From the NCBI GenBank assembly GCA_023445445.1, contig JAEXLD010000117.1, forward strand, positions 5,123 to 69,122: DNA of 64,000 nucleotides. Direction: 5' to 3'. A model generated the notes under the pieces. That model was not told where the DNA came from, did not search any database, and saw only the letters and a program-made list of their open reading frames with translations. Positions 52,655-62,898 of this stretch are shown here, in pieces. A program made the translations under genes and the position numbers. This stretch comes from Bacillota bacterium (GTDB lineage: Bacteria; Bacillota; Clostridia; Clostridiales; Clostridiaceae). The stretch's first letter is position 1. The number at the start of each line of letters is the position of its first letter.

Positions 52655-52793
52655 TGGTTACCTCCAACCTTAATTTTTATATACTGTAATAATTCTATCT
52701 TATCCACTGCTCATTGTCTATTTCACAGCTCTAAAGAAATAACTAATTAATAGTGCATAATGGATAATTAATGAAGCTCTGCTGAGTTATTAC

Positions 52794-52829
52794 CTCAATT
52801 CTTCATTCTACATTTTACATTCTTCATTA
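52794..52829. repeat. Dispersed TACATT tract repeat between guaB and guaA
   Basis: TTCTTCATTCTACATTTTAC and similar units, the reverse complement of the ATGTARAATG tract seen near 7117, 19570 and others. The 194-bp gap otherwise holds AT-rich DNA and a GCATAATGGATAATTAATG stretch. Confidence 0.55.
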
Positions 52830-52848
52830 CTATAGTAAATAACCCTAG

Positions 52849-54297
52849 TTATTTACTATAGTTTGGTGCTTCTTTAGTTATATTTACATCATGTGGATGG
52901 CTTTCTCTGATTCCTGATGCAGTTTGAACTACGAACTTAGCATTTTCATATAGATTATCTAAATCAGGTGCTCCTAAATATCCCATTCCTGATCTAATTC
53001 CACCTAATAATTGATATATAGTATCTGATAGGAATCCTCTATATGCAACTCTTCCTTCAACACCTTCTGGTACAAACTTCTTAGTTCCATTTTGGAAGTA
53101 TCTATCACTTGATCCCTTTTCCATAGCTCCAAGAGAACCCATTCCTCTATATACTTTATATCTTCTTCCTTCATATATTTCTGTTTCTCCCGGTGCTTCA
53201 TCACAACCAGCAAACATTGATCCCATCATTGCAGCAGCTGCTCCTGCTGCTAAAGCCTTAACTATATCTCCTGAATATTTTAACCCACCGTCTGCAATTA
53301 CTGGAACTCCATATTTCTTTCCTTCTTCTGCACAATCCATAACAGCAGTTAATTGAGGTACTCCTACCCCTGCAACTATTCTAGTTGTACAAATTGATCC
53401 AGGTCCTATACCAACCTTCACACAATCTGCACCTGCTTCTATTAAATCTCTAGTAGCTTCTGCAGTTGCTACATTACCAGCTATTATTTGAAGGTCTGGA
53501 TATTTAGCCTTTATTTTTCTTACTGCCTCCATAACTCCTTTGGAATGTCCATGAGCAGTATCTAATGTAATAACATCAACACTAGCCTTTACTAAAGCAT
53601 CTACTCTTTCCATCATATCGGCAGTAATTCCAACTGATGCTCCACATAATAGTCTTCCCTTATAATCCTTTGCTGCATTTGGATATGCTTTTGCTTTTTC
53701 TATATCCTTAATAGTTATTAATCCCTTTAAGTTATCTTCATCATCTACTAATGGTAATTTTTCTATCTTATGCTTCTTTAATATTTCAAGGGCCTCTTCT
53801 AAAGTAGTTCCTTCCTTTGAAGTAACTAGTGGACTTTTAGTCATAACTTCTGAAACTGGTCTATCAAAATCAGTTTCGAAAATTATATCTCTATTAGTTA
53901 TTATTCCAACTAGCTTAGTTCCTCTTGTTATTGGAACACCAGAAATTCTATATTGAGCCATTAGCTCTTGAGCATCTCTTATTATATGATCTTCTGATAA
54001 GAATATTGGATCTGTAATAATTCCATTTTCTTGTCTCTTAACTCTGTCAACTTCTTTTGCTTGTTCTGCTATAGTCATGTTTTTGTGAATAATTCCGATT
54101 CCACCTTCTCTAGCCATAGCAATTGCCATTTTTGATTCCGTTACTGTATCCATACTTGCACTCATTAAAGGAATATTTAATGTTATTTTCTTTGTTAGTT
54201 TAGTTTTTAAGCTAACTTCATTAGGTAAAACCTCAGATTTATTTGGTACTAGTAATACGTCATCAAAAGTATAAGCTGTTTTAATAATTGTTGCCAT
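52849..54297 (-). CDS. guaB: IMP dehydrogenase
   Basis: A 482-residue enzyme oxidising IMP to XMP with NAD, the committed step to GMP. Visible: AYTFDDVLLVPNKSEVLP start, two CBS domains (residues about 95-200: MTKSPLVTSKEGTTLEEAL), and the catalytic loop GIGPGSICTTRIVAGVGVPQLTA with the active Cys, then ADGGLKYSGDIVKALAAGAAAAMMGSMFAG. Length matches the family. Regulated by a guanine riboswitch in its leader (54384-54531). Confidence 0.98.
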   Translation of the reverse strand: MATIIKTAYTFDDVLLVPNKSEVLPNEVSLKTKLTKKITLNIPLMSASMDTVTESKMAIAMAREGGIGIIHKNMTIAEQAKEVDRVKRQENGIITDPIFLSEDHIIRDAQELMAQYRISGVPITRGTKLVGIITNRDIIFETDFDRPVSEVMTKSPLVTSKEGTTLEEALEILKKHKIEKLPLVDDEDNLKGLITIKDIEKAKAYPNAAKDYKGRLLCGASVGITADMMERVDALVKASVDVITLDTAHGHSKGVMEAVRKIKAKYPDLQIIAGNVATAEATRDLIEAGADCVKVGIGPGSICTTRIVAGVGVPQLTAVMDCAEEGKKYGVPVIADGGLKYSGDIVKALAAGAAAAMMGSMFAGCDEAPGETEIYEGRRYKVYRGMGSLGAMEKGSSDRYFQNGTKKFVPEGVEGRVAYRGFLSDTIYQLLGGIRSGMGYLGAPDLDNLYENAKFVVQTASGIRESHPHDVNITKEAPNYSK

Positions 54298-54383
54298 AGT
54301 TTTTCCCCCTAAAATAATTTTTTTCTTTCATTTTAAAAGTAATATGAAATATTTAATTCTTTTTAATTTCTAATTTTATGTAC

Positions 54384-54531
54384 AAAAAAAGACATACTAA
54401 TCTTCTAAGTGAAGTTAATATGCCTAAAAATCTATATAACAAATATAGATATAGTATATCAAAATCACTCATAGTCGGAAATTTAAGGTTTCCGGTAGAT
54501 ACTCTCTGCCATATTCAGAGGATATACGAGT
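54384..54531 (-). promoter_or_regulatory. Guanine riboswitch (purine aptamer and terminator) controlling guaB
   Basis: On the minus strand a purine aptamer spans about 54465-54531: P1 (ACTCGTA with TATGAGT), conserved GAATATGG, TATCTACCGG and CTTAAATTTCCGACTATG, where C74 of GACTATG specifies guanine rather than adenine. A terminator (stem arms about 54391-54405 and 54411-54424, with wobble pairs, then T7 at 54384-54390) follows. Guanine would stop guaB transcription. Aptamer, terminator and gene agree fully. Confidence 0.93.
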
Positions 54532-54683
54532 AAACTTTCTGTTCTTTTTTATAAATTTATAGATATTATATATCTCTACTATGTTATTGTCAACAAGTTT
54601 GCAATTTACATTTCAATTATTTTGTTTATTGGATATTATATTTTCATATTTCACTTAGAATATTTATTAAACCATAAATATTA

Positions 54684-54708
54684 AAAAAGGATTGCATCTA
54701 GCAATCCT
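54684..54708 (-). terminator. Terminator of the pilus/VWA operon
   Basis: GGATTGC / GCAATCC stem with a 5-base loop and six Ts on the minus strand, 26 bp after the VWA-protein stop codon. Confidence 0.82.
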
Positions 54709-54733
54709 CTTAAAACTTATTTATATATAACTT

Positions 54734-57700
54734 TTAGAATAAATCTGGTAAGCTTGGACTTCCATCCATTGTATTTGGCGTAGATATAATAACATCCTTT
54801 GAAATATTACTAAATTTAATTTCATTTATTAATATTTGTTTACTTCCAAGTCCCTCTTTAACTCTTCCTTGATATATAACTAATATTTCTGTTTCTAAAT
54901 CATTATTATCTTCTTTTACATTATTAATAGATATTTTGAAGTTATTATTTCCTTGTATTCCTATAACTCCACTTACTATCGGAATTAATTTATTACCTTC
55001 TGATAAATCTTTTGAAACTCTATATATCTTAATATCATTTGTATCCATAGTCTTAAATTTATCAGATATATTTAATTCAAAATTAGCGCTATTTCCAACC
55101 AGGGTAAATTTAGAGCCAAAGGTTACTGTTGAGTCTTGTGCTATTTTAAAATTTTCTCCTTTATTACTTTCTTGGATTTCTAATTTCCCATTTTCAATTC
55201 CATTATATAATCCATGGCTTATATTTTTTATACTCTCATATACCCTAATATTAGGAGTAAATATTGGAACCTTATTTTCAGATTTATTAAATTTAGTATA
55301 ACTCATAAAATTCTTTAAATCAGAAGGTTCTATATTAATACCAAAGCTCAAGCTTCCAGTCTTGCCTTCCTTCGGTCTTACTTTGAAGGATATCATTTGA
55401 TCATCTGCATTATAATTATACTTATCATCTATTAATTCTCCACTATACCTGTAATTAATTGAAGATACCATATTAAAAGATAAATTATTTTCCTTATAAT
55501 TGTTAATAGATATATTCTCACTATTAGATTCTTGAACATACTCAAAGTTATCATTTAAATCAAAATGTAATTTAGGGTTTATATTACTATAAGAGCCAAA
55601 TCTAATCCCTTCAAGTAATCTTTCCTCAACTTTTGACATGTCATTATTGACATCATTATAATCTTTACCATCATTATAATTACCAACTAAATAATCACTT
55701 TGATTTTCTTCATCATTTATTATTCCTCCCAAATCTTTGTGCAGTTCTTGTAAGTTAGTATTAGTTGCTGCACTTATATCTAAAGAAATAATTTTATATC
55801 CTTCATTTTTAATCTTTTTTACTACTTCTTTAGAATAATTAACATCACCAGAATTTATTAATACTATAGCCTTCCTTTTGTTTTCATCCCCAAATTTATC
55901 AAAAATATCTTTAGCCATATTTAAGGCTCCATCAATGTTTCTCACATTACTATCAACTAACTTTATTCTATCTTCCTGAAATAATTGTCTATATCCATCC
56001 TTAGAGTCAGAATCATTTATACTGAATAATGGCTTTTTAAGTTCATTAATTTCATTTATTGACTTTAGACTAACATCTTTTGGCGAGTCTATAGTATTTC
56101 TATCTCCAACTAATACTTTATCGCTATATGCAATTAATCCAAACTTAGTTAAATTAAGATTATTCTTTCTTAATATTGAATTAGTAATTCCATTTTGAAG
56201 TTGTGAAAATCTTTGATCAGACTTCATTTTATTAGATATATCAGTAATAAAAATGACTTCATCTATTACTCCAGCATCACTTTTTAATATTTTACTAGCA
56301 AAATTCCTTGGTTCTATTTTATAAGTTAAAGTTACTTCTTCTTCTGGATAAATAGGATTTGGTGTTGCTGATACTAAAGATACATCTATATTAGGAAAAT
56401 CATTTTCTTCTATATTATTTGTAACTATAAATTCTACAGTCTTAATACTATTTTCAGGGTCATATTTCATTTCTAAAGTTTTAGTATTTTCAATAGGTGT
56501 ATATATTACGTCCCCTATATAAAAAGGCTCTAAACTAAATAAATAGTTTCCTGACAATACTTCATTAAACTCTTTTATTTCCCCATTAAATCTTATTACA
56601 CTTGGAATTTTATCATTACTTGGGGTTACAATTATTTTTCCACCATTAACCAATTGTCCATTTTCATCTTTAATTGATACATTAACCCTACCTATTTGAG
56701 CTATTAAAGTAATGTTATAGCTTTGAGTGATTTTTCTTCCATTAAAATCGTAACTTAGCTTACCTGGTATTGTTATAGTTCCTTCATCCTTTATAGTTAC
56801 ATTAATAACTTTAGACTGATTTTTGATATTTGGAACCCTTGATGAATCAAAATATATATTACTATAAATCACTTCATTTAAACTCAATTCAAATTTTTCA
56901 GTATTAACTTCATCAGGAGTAAACTTAACATTCTCTATTTTCACATTTCCAATTTCTCCTGGATTTGTTATAGCTTCTAATGTTAATTTAGCAGTATCTC
57001 CTTTCAAATATCCAGCCTTATCAGTAGTATAATTTAATGTAACTGTAGGATCATTAACTAAGTTTACATTTCTAATTACCTCTGATTTTGCTTTTAAAGG
57101 ATCCTCTGATTTTATCTCTACTGTTATTTTCTTACCCATATTAGCAAAATCATAATCAGTTTTAGACAATAAAATATTTATAGGCACACCTTGGTTTTCA
57201 TTAGGATATATAATTGGATTGCCTACTACTTCTCCATTTTCATTTTTAATAGTTATAGTAGTAGTAAGTTTATCATTATCCATATCATATGGAATTATAG
57301 TAAATCCAATTTCAGATTGTTTCTTAGAAATACTCTTATTCTCATCTAAGTTTATAACTTCTAAAGTTGGTGCATGATTAGCTCCTCTAGAAGCTTTAAC
57401 CATAGTATTTATAAATAGTTCCTTCTCATTTTTAGTAAATCCACCACTGTGTCCTGTTCCTGAATATGTTATATTTCCTTTAGAATAAGTATAATAATAA
57501 TTTCTTGCATCATATTTATTATAGCCAGAATCATTATTAATTAATGTAAACCATGGTACAACATCTTCATCCTCTAAATTAAGCTGAAACCATTGATAAT
57601 GAGTTTGAGCAACATTTATATTATCTATTTGAAAAGGGTATTCCCCTATTAATCCATTATTTATTTTATATATTTGCTTTGCTGAACCACTATAAGATGC

Positions 57701-59308
57701 ATTACTATTTTTAGTATCAAACATTTTAAGTATTCCATCTGATAGTCCATAAGTTATCTTTGAAGTATCTTTAATTTCATCATGTGGTATAATTTTTGTT
57801 GAATATTCTCCTGAAGACACATTATATTTCATATAAACGTCTTCTTCACTTGGATTATACTCAATATCCTTATATCTTGATTGCCCTATTATATCTCTAA
57901 AAGCATATGTTGATTTTTTAGCAAAGTCCATTTTATAATTATTAATAATTTCATTTGGCAAAACCTTGTAAATAAGTGCATCATGAGTGAACATTACACT
58001 TTGTCCTGTTCTAATAAAATCCTTTAATTCACTAATAGCATTATCAGTAAGATCAAAATTTCCATAGGAATCAGCAAATCCTAATATAACCATGTCGTAT
58101 TGTCCATTAAGTTTAGTTTGATTTCCTGCTTCTTTCTTAAATTTTGTAACATCTATTTTATCTATTATTATTTCATAATCTCCTAAACCACTTATTAAAC
58201 TTTTTATAGTGCTATCTTCTTTTAAATCTAATATATTTCTATTATCTGGGTAAACTTGTAATACTCTTATCTTTGCTTTCCTTTCATTAAGAGCTGAATA
58301 CTTAATACTACCAGTTTGGTAGCACCTTACATTTTCCCCCGTAACACTTTTATTTATCTCAGCCTCTAACTTCCATTCTAACTGCCCAACAAAATCATTA
58401 GGCAATGTATAACTTATATTAGCATTTTCTATTTTTCTATTAACAGGTGTTAAATTAACTGTCTTTACTAATTCCTTATCTTTATATAGGCTATCTCCAT
58501 TTACATCTAAATATAAATTCACAGTAATTGGGCTATCATCTTGTGCTATTATATCCAATGTATAATTCATATTTCTATTATTATCTTCTGGTCTATTCTT
58601 TATAGTTAAAATTGGTCTATATTGGATATTCGATGTAATATACTTCTCCACTATATCTTTAATAGTAATATTCTTTTCTTCCACCTTAATAAAGTTCTCT
58701 TTATTTATTTCCTTAAAATTACTTTCTAGCTTTGTACCTGCTACAAAAGCTTCTTCAGACATATATACTAATTGTCCAGAATTAATCACCTCTACTAATT
58801 CCTTAGCTCTTTTATTAGTTATGTCATTTTCACTGTAATACTCTAAATACGACTTGTCCCAGTAGCCCCCCTTATTAGTTTTTTCAATTTTATCACCATT
58901 AATAAGTCCATAAATCATCTCATCTCCATAGGGAAGATATTTAGGTTTAGATGAAAAAGGTGGTCTATATTTCCCTTCATAGCTGCCTATAACCACTATA
59001 TCGTATTTGCCATTTATCCCATCAACCTTCGAAATGTATTCTTGCATAGTCATATGGGTTACAACAACTTTTTTCCCATTATACTCATTAGTAAGTTTTT
59101 CTTTTTCTCTATTATCTTCTTCCCATTTACTCTTATTTGTCAGCTTAAATTTATCTTCAGGTTGTATTTCTAATATTGATATAGTATCTCTATCAGTTAT
59201 TGCTTTTATCTGCTTTGGTGTAATAAAAAAGTTAGTTAAAATCAATATACTTGTAAACAAAATTAACATATTAATAGATATAGCCTTAACTTTAGATTTA
59301 TTATTCAA
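54734..59308 (-). CDS. Exported DUF5057 protein with von Willebrand A domain, pilus-associated
   Basis: A 1524-residue secreted protein: signal peptide/anchor (residues about 1-37), a DUF5057 N-terminal region (LEIQPEDKFKL, YDIVVIGSYEG, repeated glutamine-amidotransferase-like segments up to about 700), Ig-like repeats, then a VWA domain (about 1012-1200). The MIDAS site is DISNK (Asp1023), where the family has DxSxS, with INSGDVN as the third motif. It is the last gene of an operon of minor-pilin-like genes, 15 bp after the PilW-like gene. The arrangement resembles PilY1 of Gram-negative type IV pili, a tip adhesin. No sorting signal. Confidence 0.85.
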   Translation of the reverse strand: MNNKSKVKAISINMLILFTSILILTNFFITPKQIKAITDRDTISILEIQPEDKFKLTNKSKWEEDNREKEKLTNEYNGKKVVVTHMTMQEYISKVDGINGKYDIVVIGSYEGKYRPPFSSKPKYLPYGDEMIYGLINGDKIEKTNKGGYWDKSYLEYYSENDITNKRAKELVEVINSGQLVYMSEEAFVAGTKLESNFKEINKENFIKVEEKNITIKDIVEKYITSNIQYRPILTIKNRPEDNNRNMNYTLDIIAQDDSPITVNLYLDVNGDSLYKDKELVKTVNLTPVNRKIENANISYTLPNDFVGQLEWKLEAEINKSVTGENVRCYQTGSIKYSALNERKAKIRVLQVYPDNRNILDLKEDSTIKSLISGLGDYEIIIDKIDVTKFKKEAGNQTKLNGQYDMVILGFADSYGNFDLTDNAISELKDFIRTGQSVMFTHDALIYKVLPNEIINNYKMDFAKKSTYAFRDIIGQSRYKDIEYNPSEEDVYMKYNVSSGEYSTKIIPHDEIKDTSKITYGLSDGILKMFDTKNSNASYSGSAKQIYKINNGLIGEYPFQIDNINVAQTHYQWFQLNLEDEDVVPWFTLINNDSGYNKYDARNYYYTYSKGNITYSGTGHSGGFTKNEKELFINTMVKASRGANHAPTLEVINLDENKSISKKQSEIGFTIIPYDMDNDKLTTTITIKNENGEVVGNPIIYPNENQGVPINILLSKTDYDFANMGKKITVEIKSEDPLKAKSEVIRNVNLVNDPTVTLNYTTDKAGYLKGDTAKLTLEAITNPGEIGNVKIENVKFTPDEVNTEKFELSLNEVIYSNIYFDSSRVPNIKNQSKVINVTIKDEGTITIPGKLSYDFNGRKITQSYNITLIAQIGRVNVSIKDENGQLVNGGKIIVTPSNDKIPSVIRFNGEIKEFNEVLSGNYLFSLEPFYIGDVIYTPIENTKTLEMKYDPENSIKTVEFIVTNNIEENDFPNIDVSLVSATPNPIYPEEEVTLTYKIEPRNFASKILKSDAGVIDEVIFITDISNKMKSDQRFSQLQNGITNSILRKNNLNLTKFGLIAYSDKVLVGDRNTIDSPKDVSLKSINEINELKKPLFSINDSDSKDGYRQLFQEDRIKLVDSNVRNIDGALNMAKDIFDKFGDENKRKAIVLINSGDVNYSKEVVKKIKNEGYKIISLDISAATNTNLQELHKDLGGIINDEENQSDYLVGNYNDGKDYNDVNNDMSKVEERLLEGIRFGSYSNINPKLHFDLNDNFEYVQESNSENISINNYKENNLSFNMVSSINYRYSGELIDDKYNYNADDQMISFKVRPKEGKTGSLSFGINIEPSDLKNFMSYTKFNKSENKVPIFTPNIRVYESIKNISHGLYNGIENGKLEIQESNKGENFKIAQDSTVTFGSKFTLVGNSANFELNISDKFKTMDTNDIKIYRVSKDLSEGNKLIPIVSGVIGIQGNNNFKISINNVKEDNNDLETEILVIYQGRVKEGLGSKQILINEIKFSNISKDVIISTPNTMDGSPSLPDLF

Positions 59309-59323
59309 TATTTCACCTCCATA

Positions 59324-59917
59324 TTACTTATTTCTAAATTTAACTATAACGCTAATTGGTATAGTTACATTTGAATATCCTTTTTTCTTATTTAATACTA
59401 AAGAAACTTCCAAACCTGTAGTTTCCATAAAATTCCCACTTGGCTTCATTCTATAATCTAATGGCCTAACCTTAAATTCTGTAACATTTTTTGATAAATC
59501 CCTTGGTAGTCCTAAACTTGCATCTGAAATTACTGTTCCAAACTCATTTACCTTATTTAAGGTTAATGTTTTATTTGCAGCATTATATGCAAATGAAAAA
59601 TATTCTACTCCTATTTTAAATGTTACTTCAGTTACATCTAACTTCCCATCTTCAGGTAAACCTTCATAATTATATTTATTAGAATCTGTTATTTGGATAT
59701 TATTTATTTCACTTATGCCTTCAGCTTGTGTACCATATAGTAATAACTCTTGTTGAATTCCTTCTGCTTCTAATTGAAGGTCAGAATTAATTTCTATTCT
59801 AGACAAGGTTTTACTATTGCTTAAGAAGAAGGTGTAGATTACCCCAAGAACTATAACTGTTAAGCTTAATGTAATTATAAGTTCTAATAAGGTAAAACCC
59901 TTTCTCTTATTTTTCAT
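59324..59917 (-). CDS. PilW/PulJ-like minor prepilin
   Basis: About 198 residues. It starts MKNKRKG, then FTLLELIITLSL, the prepilin peptidase site (cut between Gly7 and Phe8; Glu at +5) and the hydrophobic helix VIVLGVIYTFFLS. The remainder is an extracellular globular domain. The frame is open to 59977, but the ATG at 59917 follows AGAGGTGGAATT and matches prepilin starts. Operon order: PilV-like, PilX-like, PilW-like, VWA protein. A minor pilin initiating or decorating a type IV pilus. Confidence 0.87.
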   Translation of the reverse strand: MKNKRKGFTLLELIITLSLTVIVLGVIYTFFLSNSKTLSRIEINSDLQLEAEGIQQELLLYGTQAEGISEINNIQITDSNKYNYEGLPEDGKLDVTEVTFKIGVEYFSFAYNAANKTLTLNKVNEFGTVISDASLGLPRDLSKNVTEFKVRPLDYRMKPSGNFMETTGLEVSLVLNKKKGYSNVTIPISVIVKFRNK

Positions 59918-59930
59918 AATTCCACCTCTT

Positions 59931-61970
59931 CTATTTAAGAATTTTCCACAATGATTTTTTAAGGAACTTATCAACACTATATATCTCTGAAGCTGAAGTA
60001 ACTTTTATTTCTTCTCTATCAGCTTTTGATTTTACAAATACATCCTTTAATAACTCATTATTTAAAGCTAAAATACTTCTTACAACCTGTGGATCATAAG
60101 TTATAGTTTTATTTCCTTCACCTTTTAAAATTATATCTCCTGTGGTAATTATATTTCCCATGAAATTAAACTCACCATCTATAGTTATATCTCCATTAGT
60201 TATAATTAGACCCTTCTTTATAATTTGTCCATTATATTTGTTCTCCTTTATTTCAATGCTGGAATTATTTGTTAATATAACCGCTCCATTTTCATTTATT
60301 ATATTAGTATCTTTAATTTTATCAAAGGCAATTTGATTTCTAACAGTTCTCTCTACTTCTTGTCCGTCATATAAATTTTCATATCCTGTAGCATCACCCA
60401 TTGCAAATACATTTCTTGCAAATTCATTTCTTGTATTAATTATTTCTTTTTTATCATCAACACTAAAAATAGTAGCTCCTTGTACCTTATTATTCTTAAT
60501 GGTTGCACCTGCAGATTTAACCTCTCCTTTAAGCTGCACCCCACCATCATTAAATGAATATTTACCTTCTGTTTTTGAATCATTATAATATTCTGCAAAA
60601 TATTCAGCCTTCTTACTAGCATTACTTTCTCCATCTTTGCTTTCTAACAATTGTAATGGCGAATAGTATCTTAAAGTAACATTAGTTTTTCCATCTAAAA
60701 TATCATCAACGTCAGTATAAGCTAAATAATTTCCCTTTACAGCTACTGATTCTCCTGTTTGATATTTCTTACCATCATCACCTATTGTATTTAAATAAGC
60801 AACTCCCATAATATAAGAAAGTCCTTCTACTTTTAGCGTAGAATTACTATTTAGGCTATTTACAATAATACTACTGGAATTTAAAGCTTGTTTAGCTGTT
60901 TCTATTTCTGTTGTCTTTTCATTAATTCCATAAAAATTATTTTTGATTAATACATTGCTATTTTGTGCATTTAAAGCTAAATCATTATTTACAATAACAT
61001 TATTTTCAAAGGTTACATTATTTGATTTTGAAGCATCTGAATTTATAGATTTTCCTACATAAATATTTTTAGCAAATACATCTCCAGTTATTGTGCTTTG
61101 TGCATTATTATTTAAATGATAGGTATTTGCTGTGTATATATCTCCATTAATATTAAAGCTTGTATTATCTAATTTTATGCCCCCTATATATTTATCAAAA
61201 GCATACTCTGGGTTTTCCCCTAAATTATTATTTCCCTGTATCCATATGTCTCCACTAATATTTGTATTTCCACCTGTAATATTCATATTTCCGTCTGCCG
61301 TTATGGCTTTACCATCAAAAACTGGAGATATATTTATTGAAGTTATTTCTGAATTATAATCTGGAGCAACAACTTTATAAGTAGTTGATATTGTTTTTTT
61401 ATTTTTTAATTCACCTTTATCACTTTCAAAAGTTGAATTAACTTTTATGGTAATACCTTCTTCTTTATTAAACTTATATCCGTCCTGTGGTATCTCTATT
61501 TTAAATGGCTTTTTATTCTTATCTACTGCTGAATCATATTCTAATTTTCCACTTTCAAGTATAGATTTTATATATTTCTTTTCTACAATTAAGTATTGTA
61601 AAATATCTACTTGAGTTGAATCTAGAATTTCTTTATTATTTACAATTAAAAAATCATAATACTTCTCTTTAAAAACTTTATTTAAATTTTCTTTGCTTCT
61701 ATCCTTCTCTTCTAATTTAGTAAATTCCTTTTCTACTTCTTTATCTGCATATTTTATGGCTTCTTGTGAGGTTTTAATTATTATATTTTCAACTACATCT
61801 AATCCTGAATCTGCCTCATAAAGATTTTGAAGCTTTTTACTTTGATTTATTCTCATTTTATAATCATTTGCTGTAACTGCTAATATTGTTGTTCCTGTTG
61901 TAAAAATAATTGCCATTACTACAATTACAATTACAAATGTGGAACCCTTTTTCTTTCTTCTTACCTTCAC
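59931..61970 (-). CDS. PilX-like pilus assembly protein, long form
   Basis: A 679-residue protein: N-terminal RRKKKG then STFVIVIVVMAIIFTTGTTILAVTA, a PilX-type signal-anchor without the usual prepilin Glu5 (STFVI), followed by a long extracellular part of repeated short Asn/Gly units (for example NITGGNTNISGDIW, NGDIYTANTYHLNN, DGEFNFMGNIITTGDIILKG) that predict a right-handed beta-helix. Gram-negative PilX is about 170 residues, so this is far larger. Start is GTG after AAGGGGTGA. Lies between PilV- and PilW-like genes. Confidence 0.75.
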   Translation of the reverse strand: MKVRRKKKGSTFVIVIVVMAIIFTTGTTILAVTANDYKMRINQSKKLQNLYEADSGLDVVENIIIKTSQEAIKYADKEVEKEFTKLEEKDRSKENLNKVFKEKYYDFLIVNNKEILDSTQVDILQYLIVEKKYIKSILESGKLEYDSAVDKNKKPFKIEIPQDGYKFNKEEGITIKVNSTFESDKGELKNKKTISTTYKVVAPDYNSEITSINISPVFDGKAITADGNMNITGGNTNISGDIWIQGNNNLGENPEYAFDKYIGGIKLDNTSFNINGDIYTANTYHLNNNAQSTITGDVFAKNIYVGKSINSDASKSNNVTFENNVIVNNDLALNAQNSNVLIKNNFYGINEKTTEIETAKQALNSSSIIVNSLNSNSTLKVEGLSYIMGVAYLNTIGDDGKKYQTGESVAVKGNYLAYTDVDDILDGKTNVTLRYYSPLQLLESKDGESNASKKAEYFAEYYNDSKTEGKYSFNDGGVQLKGEVKSAGATIKNNKVQGATIFSVDDKKEIINTRNEFARNVFAMGDATGYENLYDGQEVERTVRNQIAFDKIKDTNIINENGAVILTNNSSIEIKENKYNGQIIKKGLIITNGDITIDGEFNFMGNIITTGDIILKGEGNKTITYDPQVVRSILALNNELLKDVFVKSKADREEIKVTSASEIYSVDKFLKKSLWKILK

Positions 61971-61990
61971 CTGTTATCACCCCTTTAAGC

Positions 61991-62890
61991 CTATTTTATA
62001 TTCACATTATTACTTGAAGAACCTTGAAATAAAGTATTATTTTTAGAATCCTTGACTGTAACCTTATAGTTATACATATCTGCTATTGGATTTTCTTGTA
62101 CTTCATCCTCTTCATATAAAATTACATCACCTTTACTAGATAATAATTTTAGCTTACCTATAGAATTTTTCCCTTTAATTAAACGTATTTCCACTGATTC
62201 ATCTAAGTTATTTTTCACTTCTATATTAGTAGTTTTTTCATAATTACTATTTAGATTTAAAACAATCTTATTTTTTACTGGAGCTAACTTTATTGCACTA
62301 ATTATTGGGGTTTTATCATCCTTATTAAATACACTTAGTTCTAAATTACTAGAGTTTTTCTTTAATTCAATTGTTAAATCTCTAGTAACTGGAATTCCAT
62401 TTAAATTTGGTTCTAATAATATACTATCTATAGTACCAACATTAAAAAACTTAAGACTAAAATCTGAGTCACTATTTTTGTCTAGATTATTAGTATTACT
62501 ATATTGAAAGCTAATATCTTTTTCTAATTCAACATCAACTCTGTAGCTATCCTCATTTTTTCCTGCAGATTCAGAAGTTCCACCATATATAGTTCTATTA
62601 AAACTACCTAAAAATTTTCCTTCTGAATTTTGTGTTATTTTATCTCCATCTAAAAGTTCAAAATCCTTATGGCTTTCATCAAGCTTAATTTCATCATATG
62701 CCTTTAATTCTTCTAAAACCTTTTGTCCTATGTAGCTTGCTTTTTGCATATCTTCAGCATCTATATTATTTTTTAAACTAGACATTACTAGAGAAGATAA
62801 AGGAATTATTAGTATAGCTAAAAGGGCAACACTAATTATTACCTCAATTAATGTCATCCCTTTCTTTGCTTTCAATTTATTATTTTTCAT
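61991..62890 (-). CDS. PilV/PulI-like minor prepilin
   Basis: A 299-residue prepilin: MKNNKLKAKKG then MTLIEVIISVALLAILIIPLSSLVMSSL, with the cleavage site after Gly11, Glu at +5 and a hydrophobic helix. The extracellular part has Ig-like beta-rich repeats (for example KAKDNS-type stretches absent, VFNKDDKTPIISAIKLAPVKNKIVLNLNSN). It is 8 bp after the PilO-like gene stop codon and 20 bp before the PilX-like start, in one operon. Minor pilin, role in pilus initiation by analogy. Confidence 0.87.
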   Translation of the reverse strand: MKNNKLKAKKGMTLIEVIISVALLAILIIPLSSLVMSSLKNNIDAEDMQKASYIGQKVLEELKAYDEIKLDESHKDFELLDGDKITQNSEGKFLGSFNRTIYGGTSESAGKNEDSYRVDVELEKDISFQYSNTNNLDKNSDSDFSLKFFNVGTIDSILLEPNLNGIPVTRDLTIELKKNSSNLELSVFNKDDKTPIISAIKLAPVKNKIVLNLNSNYEKTTNIEVKNNLDESVEIRLIKGKNSIGKLKLLSSKGDVILYEEDEVQENPIADMYNYKVTVKDSKNNTLFQGSSSNNVNIK

Positions 62891-62898
62891 ATTAACAC

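Noticed and set aside
54936..55301. Open frame opposite the VWA protein gene
   Set aside because: Hydrophobic low-complexity shadow without ribosome binding site.
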